From NCBI GenBank assembly GCA_950097015.1, contig CATNEN010000038.1:32326501-32390500 (forward strand): DNA of 64,000 nt. The letters are read 5' to 3'. Made by a program: the position numbers and the translations under genes. This DNA is from Macrostomum hystrix (taxonomy: Eukaryota; Platyhelminthes; Macrostomidae). The notes under the pieces were generated by a model. It worked only from the letters and a program-made list of their open reading frames with translations. It had not been told where the DNA came from and made no database searches. Positions 44,126 through 55,946 of the stretch are shown piece after piece. How positions within the stretch are numbered: position 1 is the stretch's first letter; the number at the start of each line of letters is the position of its first letter.

Positions 44126-47100
44126 GCCACTTCACTGGTGAGCAGCATAGGAACTTGCTAGTTGCCAAGCATAACACACTAGAACTACACATTGTTGGCT
44201 CAGGCGGTGTCAAAACTATCAAAGAGATCAGCATCTATGGCAAGATTTCTGTACTGCTTGGATTTAGACCTGAGGTAGCTATCTTGCTTCATTGATAGTT
44301 TATATATATATTTTTTGATAATATTTGCCTCCTGACTATGACATAATCAACTACAGGGTCGCACAGTGGGCACCGATTTGATCTTCATTCTAACCCAGAA
44401 GAAGGACGCCATGATTCTGGAATGCCAATTGGATAAAGATCAGTCACCAGTGCCAGCTGGCAACAAGTTTTCTGTCACAGATGTCGGCGACGCCACTGAC
44501 GGTGCCGACAGTCGTCAATTGAAAGTGGTGACCCTGGCTTCTGGCAATCTGCACGAGCGCATCGGTCGCCTGTCTGAAAATGGTCCACTGGGCATTGTGG
44601 ATCCGCGCGGTCGAGTAGTTGCTCTCAGACTCTACGAGGGCCTACTCAAGATCATTCCGGTGGCTTTCGCCCAGAAGCCCTACAATCCAGACGCTGGAGC
44701 TGACACTCTGAAAGCATTCAATGTTCGCATTGAAGAGATTGACGTTATTGACATGACATTTGTTGACGGCGTGAATCCAACTGTCGCCTATATAACTCAG
44801 GATTCTGTTGGTAGACATCTGAAAACTGTTGAGATTAACTGCGACACTAGGGATATCACGCCCGGACCGTGGAAGATCGATTCCATTCAGGCACAGGTAA
44901 ATCGATTGAGTTCTAGTACTCAACAGGACTCAGACGGATAACCGGTTTTTGTGTTTTTAAGATTCTCACAAATTAGCCTCAGTTGCCTCGCACCAGGATC
45001 CCCAAATCCCCTAACTTCTGGACCCCTAAATTACAATAATTTTCCTAATCCCACTCCCAGACCTCCTAGTTTCCATGTCCTTCTCCCAGATATTTAATTT
45101 ACTTTTTCTTACTCCAAGATCCCTAATTTTCCTAATCCCTACCACAGGTCCCCATTTTTTCTTATCCTTCTCCCAGGCCCCTTAATTACTATAAATTTAC
45201 TCCCAGATCCCCTGATTTCACTAAATTTCTTTCTTTTTTGTTACTTAATCCTACAAATACCGTCGAAATTCGTACTCAGGCTTCAATGCTGATTCCGCTG
45301 CCGCAACCGCACCCCGGCCTAGTGATAGTGGGTCAAGAGACAGTCACCATTAGATCTAAAGACGGCTCTCTAAAGACCATCGCTCCGCCTGTAATTCGAA
45401 CTTCACCAATGCTGGCGTTCGATCAGTTGGATTGCAATCGATTTCTACTGGGCGACATGGCCGGCCGATTGTTTATGCTGTTCCTGGAGAGGGACGGCGA
45501 CAGAGTCAGGGATATGAAGGTCTGTGTGTAATGATTCAGGGGATATGATGACGCCTGTATTCAGCAAATAGGATGGAGCCTGTATTTAGAGAATATATTG
45601 GAGCATATGTAGCAGACCTCTCAGCTCTCTCTCTATTTGTTGGATTTGGGATTGGTGAGCTGAGTATTTGGGGGAATGGTAGCGTAAGTTATGAGCTCAT
45701 TACCCTCGAGGGTGAGAATAGGTATTTTTCACGCTGTTTGGGTTATACCTAAGGTAGCGCTAATGCCCGAGCGGCAAGACACTAGCTACTAACAATGGGA
45801 GCGGAATTTACTGCTGCTGGCACGAGGGCTAAGGTCACTGATCTGGGGCACACAGTCCGTGGGGCGTATCAGGATGGATTAAAGTTGCCTGGTGAACGTC
45901 CTTCGCAATCTCACTTAATTTCCTCTATGGGGTCCGGGATTAGTACAGTCTCATTAAGGGAAAAAAGGCGGAGTTTAGGGACTTCAAGGGGGGTATCTAG
46001 GTAACTTTAGGTGGACTTCAGATAGACTTCAGGTGGATTTTTAGACGGGATTTTAGGACGGTATATTGGGATTTCAAAGGGATCATATAATAGGGTGGGT
46101 TCTGGTAAAGAAGGCCGACGAGAGATCTTTGGGAGAGGATTGGGAAGGCAAAGGTATCTTAACTGTTTTCCTCTTATTACGAGGGCTGTCCCAAAAGTAG
46201 TGTTACTTTTGATTATATCTTTTGTTCTGATGGTTCAAATAATGTGATTTGACACAGTCTTATAGCGGCAAGTCTCTTCTTTATATTAATTCAAATCTTT
46301 TTTCTAACAGACTAGGGAAATAGAAGTTATCAACGAAAAACTAACAGGACCTCAAACATAGACTTACAGTAAATCAACAAGCTATCGGAATGCTACGAAA
46401 GTGCTTTTGACTGAGGTCACTCTTTCAACCAAAATTTCTCAATTTCTCAATCCGTGACAATGATATGTCTCTGGAAAAATCATAATGAAGTTATAATTTG
46501 AAAGTTGTCTCTGGAAAATATGGAATGAAATCTTCATATCTCTCACTTGGACTTGGCTTCAGTACGAGAATTTTTTTTCTCATTTCTTGCTGTGCTAAAG
46601 ATCATGGATGTGCATTCAAGTTTTGCCCAGAGGAGTGTGATTTACACCCTTTGGAAGACGGGGCACAGTGCAGCCGAGATTCACGCGCAACTTTTATCAG
46701 CTCATGGGTCTTGCGCGGTCAGTAAAATGACCATCTATCGTTGGATAGAACAGTTTCGAGCGGGAAGGACGGACCTTGCTGATCAGCTCAGGACAGGTCG
46801 CCCTCATGTTCGAGACTCTGACGTCCTGGCTGACGCTATCTTGGATCTTCTTGATGAGGACGCACGAATGACGATCAGAGAGATTGCTGACAGGCTGAAT
46901 ACTCCGCGATCAACGGTTCATCGAAGTCTCACCAGCATGGATTATGTGAAGCTGAGTGCTCGCTGGATTCCACGCCTTCTGACACCAGACCTGAAAGAGC
47001 AGCGGCAGCGAGTGTGCCAGGAGAATCTGGAGCTCGTCAGGCAACATGGTGGATGGGAAACGTTTCGGCAAATCGTTGTTACTGGTGACGAGACGTGGGT

Positions 47101-50100
47101 GCCTCACTTCGATCCCCCCACCAAACAGGAGTCCAAGGTTTGGACAATCAGGAGTTCAGACCCCCCTGTTAAGGCACGTCGAGAGCCTCACTGCAAAAAG
47201 GTGCTTCTGACTTTGTTCTTCGACAGAAATGGACCACTTACAATCGAATTTCTTGAGCCAGGGAAGAGCATCAATGCCGAGTGCTATATTGCTTCCCTTG
47301 AAAAATTGAAGTTCGAAATCTGGAACAAGCGTCGGGTTGGAATCAAGCCCTTTCTTCTCCACCACGACAACGCCAGACCCCATACTGCACAGAAGACCTC
47401 CGAGGCTGTCAGCAGACTCAAGTTTAATATTTTGCCTCATCCACCGTATTCGCCTGATCTGGCGCCAGCAGATTTCGCCTTATTTCCACTAATGAAGTCG
47501 CATCTGCGAGGTAAAGTTCATGAGAACCGTGACAACCTCCAACAGGCAGTGCGGAATGTCCTGCTCCACAAAATTCCACGCGAGAGTTATGCCAACGCTA
47601 TTGAAGGTTTGTTCAGCCGGTGGCAAAAATGCCTTCAGCTCGGCGGTGACTACGTTGAGAAGTCAAGCATTCCCACCGACGAGTGAAGAGGAGCGTTTCA
47701 ATTGCTACGAGAAAACTTCATATTCGCAACCACTCAACTGTTGGTCATTTTTGCTTGCTTGTTGATTTACTGTAAGTCTATGTTTGAGGTCCTGTTAGTT
47801 TTTCGTTGATAACTTCTATTTCCTTAGTCTGTTAGAAAAAAGATTTTAATTAATATAAAGAAGAGACTTGCCGCTATAAGACTGTGTAAAATCACGTTAT
47901 TTGAACCATCAGAACAAAAGATATAATCAAAAGTAACACTTACTTTTGGGACAGCCCTCGTAGGAAAATAACTAAGAAACTCGGTCTATTTAATAGCGAA
48001 ACGGGAAAATAGTTGGAGGTTTAATCGCTTGTATTTCGTCGAGAGCGTAAAGTAGTTTTAACCAGTGTTATTGGTATGACTGGGGAACGAGGGAGCAGGT
48101 TAAGCCGGTTGAGCAGGGGTCAAGATCGCATTTATATTTCTCTCTCTATATATACAAAGAAATTGGGGTGGGTGCATTTTTCCACTTGAGAGCAATATTA
48201 CGAACAAAGAGCACTGCGTGAAATAACGATATTTAGCTAGCGCGTGAGGAAAAGTGGCGGGAATTTAAAATGAAAAACGTCCTAATTTATTCACTGCCTC
48301 ACATATATTCAGGGGATATGATGGAGCCTGTATTCAGTAAGATATGAAGGAAATTAAGGGCAAACAGAAGCCTGTATGCAGTTGTAGGCCTGTAAGACAT
48401 GCAGACTATGCTTGCTTAATGCGTGTATTTGACTTTAAATCGGCAGGTTGAACTTCTGGGCGAAATTTCCATACCGGAGACAATCAGTTACCTTGACAAC
48501 AATGTTGTTTACATTGGTTCCCGATTTGGTGACAGTCAATTAATTCGCCTTCTAGTAGAAGCGGATGCTTCAGGAAATTTTGTCAGCACAATGGAGAGCT
48601 TCGTTAATATAGCCCCTGTGGTTGATATGGCGGTTGTTGACATTGACAACCTGGGCCAGGGCCAGCTAGTCACCTGCTCCGGCGCTTTCAAAGACGGCAG
48701 TCTGAGAATTATTCGCAGCGGAGTCGGCATCAACGAGCTGGTCAACATCGACCTGGCTGGCATCAAAGGCGTCTGGAATCTGCGCACCGATGGTGGCGCC
48801 TTCGACAACTTCATCATCATCGCCTTCCAGAACCAGACCAAGACATTGTTAATGAGCTGCTCGCCGTGCGATCCAGCTATGGAAATTGAAGAGGTGCCAA
48901 TGCCGGCCTTTGAAACTTCTGAGAGAACTTACCTGTGCCAGAATGTGCACGCTGGGCAAATTATCCAGGTGCGTGTTTTTTGCTTTTTAACTGTACAAAA
49001 AAGAAAAAATTGTCTTATTAAAAATTTAAAGATTAAACATTTTCATCCATATTTGCCAGGTTGAATTTTAATCGCTAATAAAAATATTCGCATTAGAAAG
49101 ATTATCGTCCTCTACCGATTATCCTGATTATCAGTTGTCGCCCATAAAAAATGACCTTGAAAGATTATCACCTCAAAGATAATCTCCAATGAAAGATTAT
49201 CACCATAATGATAATCCCTTTAAAGATAATCTCCTATAACGGATTATCACATTTATAAAACATCACCATATAGATTATCCCGCCCCTAAGATCATCGCCC
49301 CACTGTCTATTCGCCCTCGCCAGGTGACACCCCGTAGTGCTCGCCTAATGGACCCAACCGGTAAGCGATGCCTAGCGGAATGGCTGCCACCATCGGGCCG
49401 GACCGTCTCCGTGTGCGGCGCCAACCAGCGTCACCTGCTCATCGCAATTGGTCCGCGACTAACTTGCCTTGTTATCGGCGACGGCACTCTAGCAGTTCAA
49501 GCTGAGCGAGACCTGCCAAATGAGGTGGCCTGCATCGATGCCACGCCGCTGCCAGACGGATTCGACAATGGAAGCGGCGTTGTGGCTATCGGCCTCTGGG
49601 TAGAAATCTCTGTTCGCCTGTTGAGGCTCAACGATTTGGAAGATATTTGCTCGGAGGATCTCGGTGTCCAGGTAAACACCTATTTCGGATATATAGCATT
49701 CATAGGGGCTTGTTGCATAGTACTAGTGTGTAGCATGAGTCACGAATCAAAGGCCGGGGGTTCGATTCCTGGCTTCACTGTAACAGTTCTCGCCCTCTAG
49801 AAGTACACTTAACCCATCATTGCTTCAGTTCATACAGCTGTTGAGTGGGTACCAGCATCAGATGGGCTAATTGGGGGTGGGCGTGGCGTCCCCCAGTCCA
49901 TGGACTGAACAGCCGTACGTAGCCTTCAGATGCGCCGCGCAATAGCTGCGGCTGTGCTGTCGGCTGCACGACTGGCCCGATTCGGGCAGGTGTAATCAAT
50001 TATTATTACTATATAGTTGTCTCTACACTGAAACACTGAAGCATGATCTATTGTTAGATTTGGATAGTTTGGAGTTTAGACCTTCAGAGTTAAATGAGTT

Positions 50101-53100
50101 TTAAGATCGGTCTAAAAAAGTAATTCTGCACTTATTTTAGCTCGTAATAACCTGGGGATAAATAGTAAAACGTGTACCTGAGATTACAATAGTTTTTTTC
50201 GAATCCGGATTCTTTAATACGAGTACCATTCTAAACCAAATCTGTCAGATTATTCCTCGCTCCGTGGTGCTAGCCACAATGCCCAGCGGTGTCTACCTAT
50301 TCGTTGGCATCGGCGATGGCACCATGGTGTACTTCTCCGTCATGCCCGGTCCGTCGCTAGTCAGCCGTAAGCATGTCATTATTGGCACACAGCCAATGGG
50401 CCTGCGCTGGCTGCCGTCTCAGAGCTTGTTTATCTGCACTGACCGACCCGCCATCGCTCACTGCGTGTCTGGCAAACTGGTGAGTATGAGCTGATTTATG
50501 AGCAGTTCGTGTGCTTAGTGGACTTAAAGATCTGAGCAGGTTTTGTGCATTGTAGATTCAAAGATCTGAATAGTTAGCTTTGTAGACTCAAAGATCTGAG
50601 CAGTTTGCTTTGTAGACTCAAAGATCTGAGCAGTTTGCTTTGTAGACTCAAAGATCTGAATAGTTAGCTTTGTAGACTCAAAGATCTGAATAGTTAGCTT
50701 TGTAGACTCAAAGAGCTGAGCAGTTTTTGTGTTTTGCAGACTCAGGTCTGAGCAGTTTGCTTAGTAGACTCAAAGGTCTGAGCAGTTTATATGCTTTGTA
50801 GACTCAAAGATCTGAATAGTTAGCTTTGTAGACTCAAAGAGCTGAGCAGTTTTTGTGTTTTGCAGACTCAGGTCTGAGCAGTTTGCTTAGTAGACTCAAA
50901 GGTCTGAGCAGTTTATATGCTTTGTGGACTCAAAGAACATTGGGGTTGTCTCTATGCCTCGCCTGCAGGTAATTTCCCACGTGAACACTAGACAAGTGAA
51001 TTACGCCTGTCCTATACTGATATCTAACGAGCAACAGCAGCAGCAGCAGTCGCCGCAATGCGTCTCCCTGGTAACCAACAGCCAGCTTCTATTCGGTACC
51101 ATAGACGATATGCAGAAGCTGCACATTCGCTCTGTGCCATTGGGCGAATCCGCTCGCAAAGTGGCCCACCAGCCAGAGTCTGGAACCCTGGCTGTGCTCA
51201 CCTCTCGGGTTGATCTGCGTCACGAAGGCGGCTACGCGCCAGCCAGAGCTTCCGTGTCTGTCACAGCTCCGCATCAGCTGACACCGGATGGCACGGCTGC
51301 TCTAGGCGGCAAGCGCATTCATCTACCTGTTCATCATTCGTCTGGACTAATTGGCGGCGCAGCGTCTGTGGCTTCGGCGGCCGCCTCGTCCGGCGTTGGC
51401 GTCGGCGGCGGGCCAGTTGAAGTTGACGAAGAACTAGAAGTTAGCTCGCTAGTACTGTTCGAGCAGAACTCAATGCAGACTCTGTGCTCAATGCACTTTC
51501 CATCCAATCCTAGCTGCGTTGAGACTGCCACTAGCATTGTATCCGGTCAATTTGGTACCGACTGCTCCACCTACTACATTGTTGGCACTAGTTATATTAA
51601 ACCTAACGAGTCAGAGCCCACTAGCGGTCGGCTGCTGGTGCTGCAGCACACCGCTGATACACCGCACCTCACCAAGGTATGATTCACACTCGCGACTGAT
51701 TGGCTGTGATCTATAGTCACCTGATAAAGTATGATCTACAGGCATCTAATTGAGTATGATCTACAGGCATCTATTAGAGTATGATCTACAGGCATTTGAT
51801 AGAGTATGATCTACAGGCATCTGATAGAGTATGATCTACAGGCATCTGATAGAGTATGATCTACAGGCATTTGATAGAGTATGATCTACAGGCATCTGAT
51901 AGAGTATGATCTACAGGCATCTGATAGAGTATGATCTACAGGCATTTGATAGAGTATGATCTACAGGCATCTGATAGAGTATGATCTACAGGCATCTGAT
52001 AGAGTATGATTTACAGGCATCTGATAGAGTATGATTTACAGGCATCTAATTGAGTATGATCTACAGGCATCTGATAGAGTATGATCTACAGGCATGCTGT
52101 CGATTCTCATCGACAACTAATCGATCTCAAAATCCCATTGGCTGTCAATTGCAGATAGCCGAGAAGGATATTCGCGGTGCCCCCTATTCAATGTGCTGCT
52201 TCAACCAGCGACTGCTAGTGTGCGTGAATAGCTCTGTTAGGCTATTCGAATGGAGCGAATCTGAGCGCGAGCTGCGCCTAGAGGCCTCCCACTTTAACAA
52301 CATCATCGCCCTGTACCTAAAGACCAAGAACGACTTCGCCCTAGTTGGCGACCTACTCCGCAGTATGTCGCTACTGTTGTACAAACCTGTTGAGACCAGT
52401 CTAGAGGAGATTGCTCGAGATCACGCGCCTAATTGGATGTTTGCAGTTGAGATTATCGATGATGACGCTTTTCTGGGCGCCGAAAATTGGGGCAATTTGT
52501 TCGTGTGCTCACGTGAGGCCGAGAACTCGGGCGGCGAGGAGCGACCCAGGCTGCAGGTGACACAGAATTATTGTTTTGTTTAGGTCCAGAGTTCGTTTCC
52601 ACACACCTAAAGTCCAAAAATTCTAAGAATTCTAAGAAATACATTGTTTAACTGCACTACTTATATCGGTAGTGTACGAATATTATTTTATTTTTTAAAC
52701 TTAAGAGGAGGTTTTAGCCTTGTGGTTAGAGTGTCAGACTCGCGACTTGATCGTCGGGGGTTCGATTCCTGACTCCACTAAGACAATGTGTGTCCTCTAG
52801 CAAGACACTTAACTCTGCATTGCTTCAGTTCACCCAGCTGTTAAATGGGTACCAGCATTAGCTGGTGGTAATTAAGGGTAGGTGTAGCGTACCCCCGGTC
52901 CATGGACTGAACAGCCGTACGCGGCCTTCATTTGCGCCGCGCGATAACTGCGGCTGTGCTGTCGGCTGCACATTATTATTATTAAACTTAACTTAGAGTT
53001 ACTTATAGTCTATGGACTTTAGAGGCCGCCTCACCCACCCTAATTCCTACCTTAGCTCATGCTGGTAACTAATTTACAGTTGCGTGAGCCGAAGCAAAAA

Positions 53101-54696
53101 TAGAATTAGACTAGAATTCGAACTCTCGACCTTCTGGACATTTCCCCGAATCCTATGATGCTTGTAAGGGCCTAAAAAGGGCCGTTGTATTTGGTCACCA
53201 TTAGCTCCATTCTCTCCTATGCTTTGCAACAAAAACACAGGAGAACGCCTGGTTTCACCTGGGAGACACTGTGAATGTGTTCCAGCACGGCTCCCTAGTG
53301 ATGAGCCAACTGGGCGAACGGCTGGTCACTGTGAACACGCCAATTCTGTTTGCCACCCAGACTGGCGCCATCGGCCTTCTCTGTCAGCTGCCGCCGCCGT
53401 TGTTCGAATTCTTGGCCGAATTGCAGCGCAGATTGGCCAGTTTAATAGTTGGCGTTGGCGGTATTGAGCACGCCAAATATCGCGCCTTCGAGAATGAGCA
53501 CAGGACTGAGCCGGCTAAGGATTTTATCGACGGCGACCTGTTGGAATCGGCGCTTGATTTAGGCCGCGACAAACTGGAGACTGTGACCCTGGGACTCACT
53601 AGAAAGGTGATTCATTGTGATGATTATGATGATGATTGATCATGGTGATGATTGATTTACTAAGAGACACTAGAAAGTGTCTCACGGTGTGAGATACTAG
53701 AAAGATAAGAAAGGTGAGACATGAGATATGGGGTGAGATACTAGAGAGATAAGACAGGCGAGAGATAAGATACGGGGTGAGATACTTGAGAGATAAGACA
53801 GGCGAGAGATGAGATACGGTGTGCGATACTAGAGAGATAAGACCGGCGAGAGATGAGACGCTGGAGAGATGAGATACGGGGTGAGGTACTAGAGAGATAA
53901 GACCGGCGAGAGATGATATACGGGGTGAGATACTAGAAAGATAAGACAGGCAAGAGTTGAGATACGGTGTGAGATACTAGAGAGAAAAGACAGGCGAGAG
54001 ATGAGATACGGTGTGAGATACTTGAGAGATAAGACAGGTGAGAGAGGAGACTTTGTATGAGAGTGAGACACTGCAGAGATGAGACAGCCGAGTGATGAGA
54101 TACGGGGTGAGATACTAGAGAGATAAGACAGGCGAGCGATAAGATACGGGATGAGATTCTAGAGAGATAAGACAGGTGAGAGAGGAGACTTTGTATGAGA
54201 GTGAGACACTGCAGAGATGAGACAGCCGAGTGATGAGATACGGGGTGAGATACTAGAGAGATAAGACAGGCGAGCGATAAGATACGGGATGAGATTCTAG
54301 AGAGATAAGACAGGTGAGAGAGGAGACTTTGTATGAGAGTGAGACACTGCAGAGATGAGACAGGGGAGAGATGAGATACGGGATGAGATTCTAGAGAGAT
54401 AAGACAGGTGAGAGAGGAGACTTTGTATGAGAGTGAGACACTGCAGAGATGAGACAGGGGAGAAATTAAACATAGGAGCGAGAGAGTAGGCGCGGGGTTG
54501 AGAGTAAGACACCTGTGAGACTGGACACGGAAATGGGTGAGATTAGCAGAGAGATTTCGAAGGGGTTCATAATGTTAAATAGTTCCCAACGCTGCAAATA
54601 TTTCAGTCCGACTTCAGCAGCTCAGTGTCGGACAATGTGCCCTGCTCAGCCGACGACCTAGTCCGCATCCTAGAAGAGTTGTCCCGCCTGCACTGA
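44126..54696 (+). CDS. DDB1: DNA damage-binding protein 1, CUL4 ligase adaptor (10 visible exons)
   Basis: DDB1 is the triple beta-propeller adaptor that links CUL4-RBX1 to DCAF substrate receptors, acting in nucleotide excision repair and protein turnover. Exons: 44126-44274, 44357-44896, 45280-45519, 48447-48968, 49324-49671, 50249-50479, 50969-51676, 52155-52556, 53241-53606 and 54607-54696. They join in frame to 1,198 codons (human 1,140 residues). Diagnostic stretches are [76 protein letters not shown] and the terminus [13 protein letters not shown] low-complexity insert (Ala/Gly/Ser/Val-rich) in the 50969 exon explains the extra length. Only the N-terminal ~15 codons are missing: the first visible exon begins G|GC for GHFTGE, and the start exon was not found. 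All introns after the first visible exon are phase 0. The third visible intron houses an intact mariner. Termination is followed by AATAAA at 54897. Confidence 0.95.
46180..47960 (+). mobile_element. Mariner element with ~204-bp terminal inverted repeats
   Basis: The 1,781-bp element is flanked by TA on both sides (46178-46179 and 47961-47962). It begins CGAGGGCTGTCCCAAAAGTA. Terminal inverted repeats span 46180-46382 and 47757-47960 and differ by about four substitutions and one single-base gap. It lies in a DDB1 intron on the same strand as the gene. The intact frame and nearly identical ends point to a recent insertion. Confidence 0.93.
46604..47686 (+). CDS. Mariner transposase (intact, DD34D)
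   Basis: A cut-and-paste transposase of the Tc1/mariner superfamily. From the preferred ATG at 46604 it is 360 residues; the frame is open 19 codons further up, to 46547. The N-terminus ([15 protein letters not shown]...[12 protein letters not shown]) is a helix-turn-helix, and a second one follows ([21 protein letters not shown]). Catalytic acidic residues sit in [21 protein letters not shown] and [13 protein letters not shown], with 34 residues between the last two Asp, the mariner spacing. The length suits the family (about 345-360). No stop or frameshift is visible, so it could be active. The ATG at 46604 is chosen because the family normally starts just before this helical region. Confidence 0.93.
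   Translation: MDVHSSFAQRSVIYTLWKTGHSAAEIHAQLLSAHGSCAVSKMTIYRWIEQFRAGRTDLADQLRTGRPHVRDSDVLADAILDLLDEDARMTIREIADRLNTPRSTVHRSLTSMDYVKLSARWIPRLLTPDLKEQRQRVCQENLELVRQHGGWETFRQIVVTGDETWVPHFDPPTKQESKVWTIRSSDPPVKARREPHCKKVLLTLFFDRNGPLTIEFLEPGKSINAECYIASLEKLKFEIWNKRRVGIKPFLLHHDNARPHTAQKTSEAVSRLKFNILPHPPYSPDLAPADFALFPLMKSHLRGKVHENRDNLQQAVRNVLLHKIPRESYANAIEGLFSRWQKCLQLGGDYVEKSSIPTDE
49080..49320 (+). repeat. GATTATC-rich degenerate repeats in DDB1 intron
   Basis: Loosely tandem GATTATC/GATAATC units, themselves near-palindromic, fill the intron between 48969 and 49323. Confidence 0.6.
49717..50012 (+). mobile_element. SINE family B copy in DDB1 intron
   Basis: B box GGGGGTTCGATTCC at about 49758, body CTGTTGAGTGGGTACCAGCA, AGTCCATGGACTGAACAGCC, tail TCAATTATTATTAC. 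The A-box end is decayed (CATGAGTCACGAATC). Confidence 0.82.
50495..50940 (+). repeat. 30-bp minisatellite in DDB1 intron
   Basis: About 14 copies of a ~30-bp unit (TTTGTAGACTCAAAGATCTG plus AGCAGTTTGC or AATAGTTAGC). A larger block containing TTTTTGTGTTTTGCAGACTC is duplicated (50700-50800 and 50835-50930). Confidence 0.9.
51720..52100 (+). repeat. 25-bp minisatellite in DDB1 intron
   Basis: About 15 copies of GAGTATGATCTACAGGCATC plus TGATA, very homogeneous. Confidence 0.92.
52704..52985 (+). mobile_element. SINE family B, full length, in DDB1 intron
   Basis: Head TTTTAGCCTTGTGGTTAGAG (A box), B box GGGGGTTCGATTCC at about 52755, body and (ATT)n tail. It is the best preserved copy of the family together with 60930. 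Confidence 0.85.
53004..53155 (-). mobile_element. SINE family B fragment, old
   Basis: Diverged reverse copy: AGTCTATGGACTTTAGAGGC, CTCACCCACCCTAATT, and a decayed head CGAACTCTCGACCTTC. Confidence 0.6.
53650..54485 (+). repeat. 44-bp minisatellite with larger blocks in DDB1 last intron
   Basis: Units around GAGATACTAGAGAGATAAGA plus CAGGCGAGAGATGAG; in the 3' half a ~130-bp block with GGAGACTTTGTATGAGAGTG is repeated about four times. Confidence 0.9.
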
Positions 54697-54896
54697 ACTC
54701 TATTCTACAACATCCCGGATGATAGCAGCACTATTTTGTTACTTTAACATACTTTGTTCATCTTTATAATAATGACTATTATTATACTACTAAAAGTACT
54801 ATATCGCTTTAAAATCAGCTACCTAAACTCATAGGTTATTTTTTGTATTTTTAAGGTTAAAATTTTTCAAAAAAGCATCTGGGAAATCTTATTTAC

Positions 54897-54902
54897 AATA
54901 AA
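54897..54902 (+). promoter_or_regulatory. Polyadenylation signal of DDB1
   Basis: AATAAA 200 bases after the DDB1 stop codon, the first canonical signal in the 3' flank. Confidence 0.6.
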
Positions 54903-55494
54903 CTGTAGCATTCTGCTAAATTTTTGTATAATGCAATTTTGCCATTTGTAATTCTATTTAGTATTGTCCCTCAATTACAATCGCAGTGACAAGTGCTTGA
55001 CCGTCTATATTTAGTTTTAAATGGTTTCTATTTTTCCTGTTCATTGTCTTTAGACAGGTGGGTTCACCCAGCTGTTTAGTTTATTGGTTCAGCAGATGCA
55101 CACATTTGCTACTTTAAGTATAATGTTATTCTTTTTAAGGAGTTGTCTAGAAGTTTACAACTTTGCAATGTAATTTAATGTGGCTGCTTGATTTATGTAA
55201 GAAAAAGTTGTAGAATACGAATAATATTAAGCTAGTTAGTGAAGTTGAAATTCTCTATAAGATCATTGCAACAATAATATATATGTTGACCTTGCTTATT
55301 TTGCACGATTAGTGAAATCGCCTTTGGCTCAATCCTATTCCGTGTTTTTTGTTTTTCTTTTTTTTGTCTAATACGTCAACCTTGATAAGTAAACAGATTT
55401 TATTTTCTTGTAACTTCCGATTTTATAGCTGGAGAACTGACAACAATGTTGAAGACTGTTTGATGACAGCTAGTTCGCAATGAAATATTTTATA
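54903..55494. other. AT-rich intergenic sequence
   Basis: Nothing recognisable is seen on either strand between DDB1 and the array at 55500. Confidence 0.5.
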
Positions 55495-55499
55495 TATTT

Positions 55500-55790
55500 A
55501 AATCTGTCCGTTCTTACTGTCTGCCTGTTCTGGGCGTCTGTCTGTTCTGATTGGCTGACTGTTCTGGGTGTCTGTCTGTTCTGATTGGCTGACTGTTCTG
55601 GGTGTCTGTCTGTTCTGATTGTCTGACTGTTCTGATTGGCTGACTGTTCTGATTGTCTGACTGTTCTGATTGGCTGACTGTTCTGGGTGTCTGTCTGTTC
55701 TGATTGGCTGACTGTTCTGGGCGTCTGTCTGTTCTGGGTGTCTGTCTGTTTGGATTGGCTGACTGTTCTGGGTGTCGGTGTGTACTTTGT
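55500..55790 (+). repeat. CTGATTGGCTGACTGTTCTG array upstream of RNPC3
   Basis: Alternating ~17-bp units, GGCTGACTGTTCTGATT and GTGTCTGTCTGTTCTG, forming a ~34-bp period. It ends about 150 bases before the RNPC3 start codon. The CTGATTGGCTG units contain ATTGG (CCAAT on minus). Confidence 0.85.
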
Positions 55791-55946
55791 ATGATATACT
55801 ATTAGCAGCTAAGCGCTCCATTTAGACATGGCCATTCAGAACCAATGTTTTTATTCCTAAAAGGCTTGTAAAAAAACTAGAAAGACTTTGACCGCTGTCA
55901 GTCTCACCATGCTGTTGTTTCAACTCCAGCCGATCGCTCTACCGCC

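Noticed and set aside
46498-46725. Overlapping frame at the start of the mariner
   Set aside because: Shadow of the transposase in another frame.
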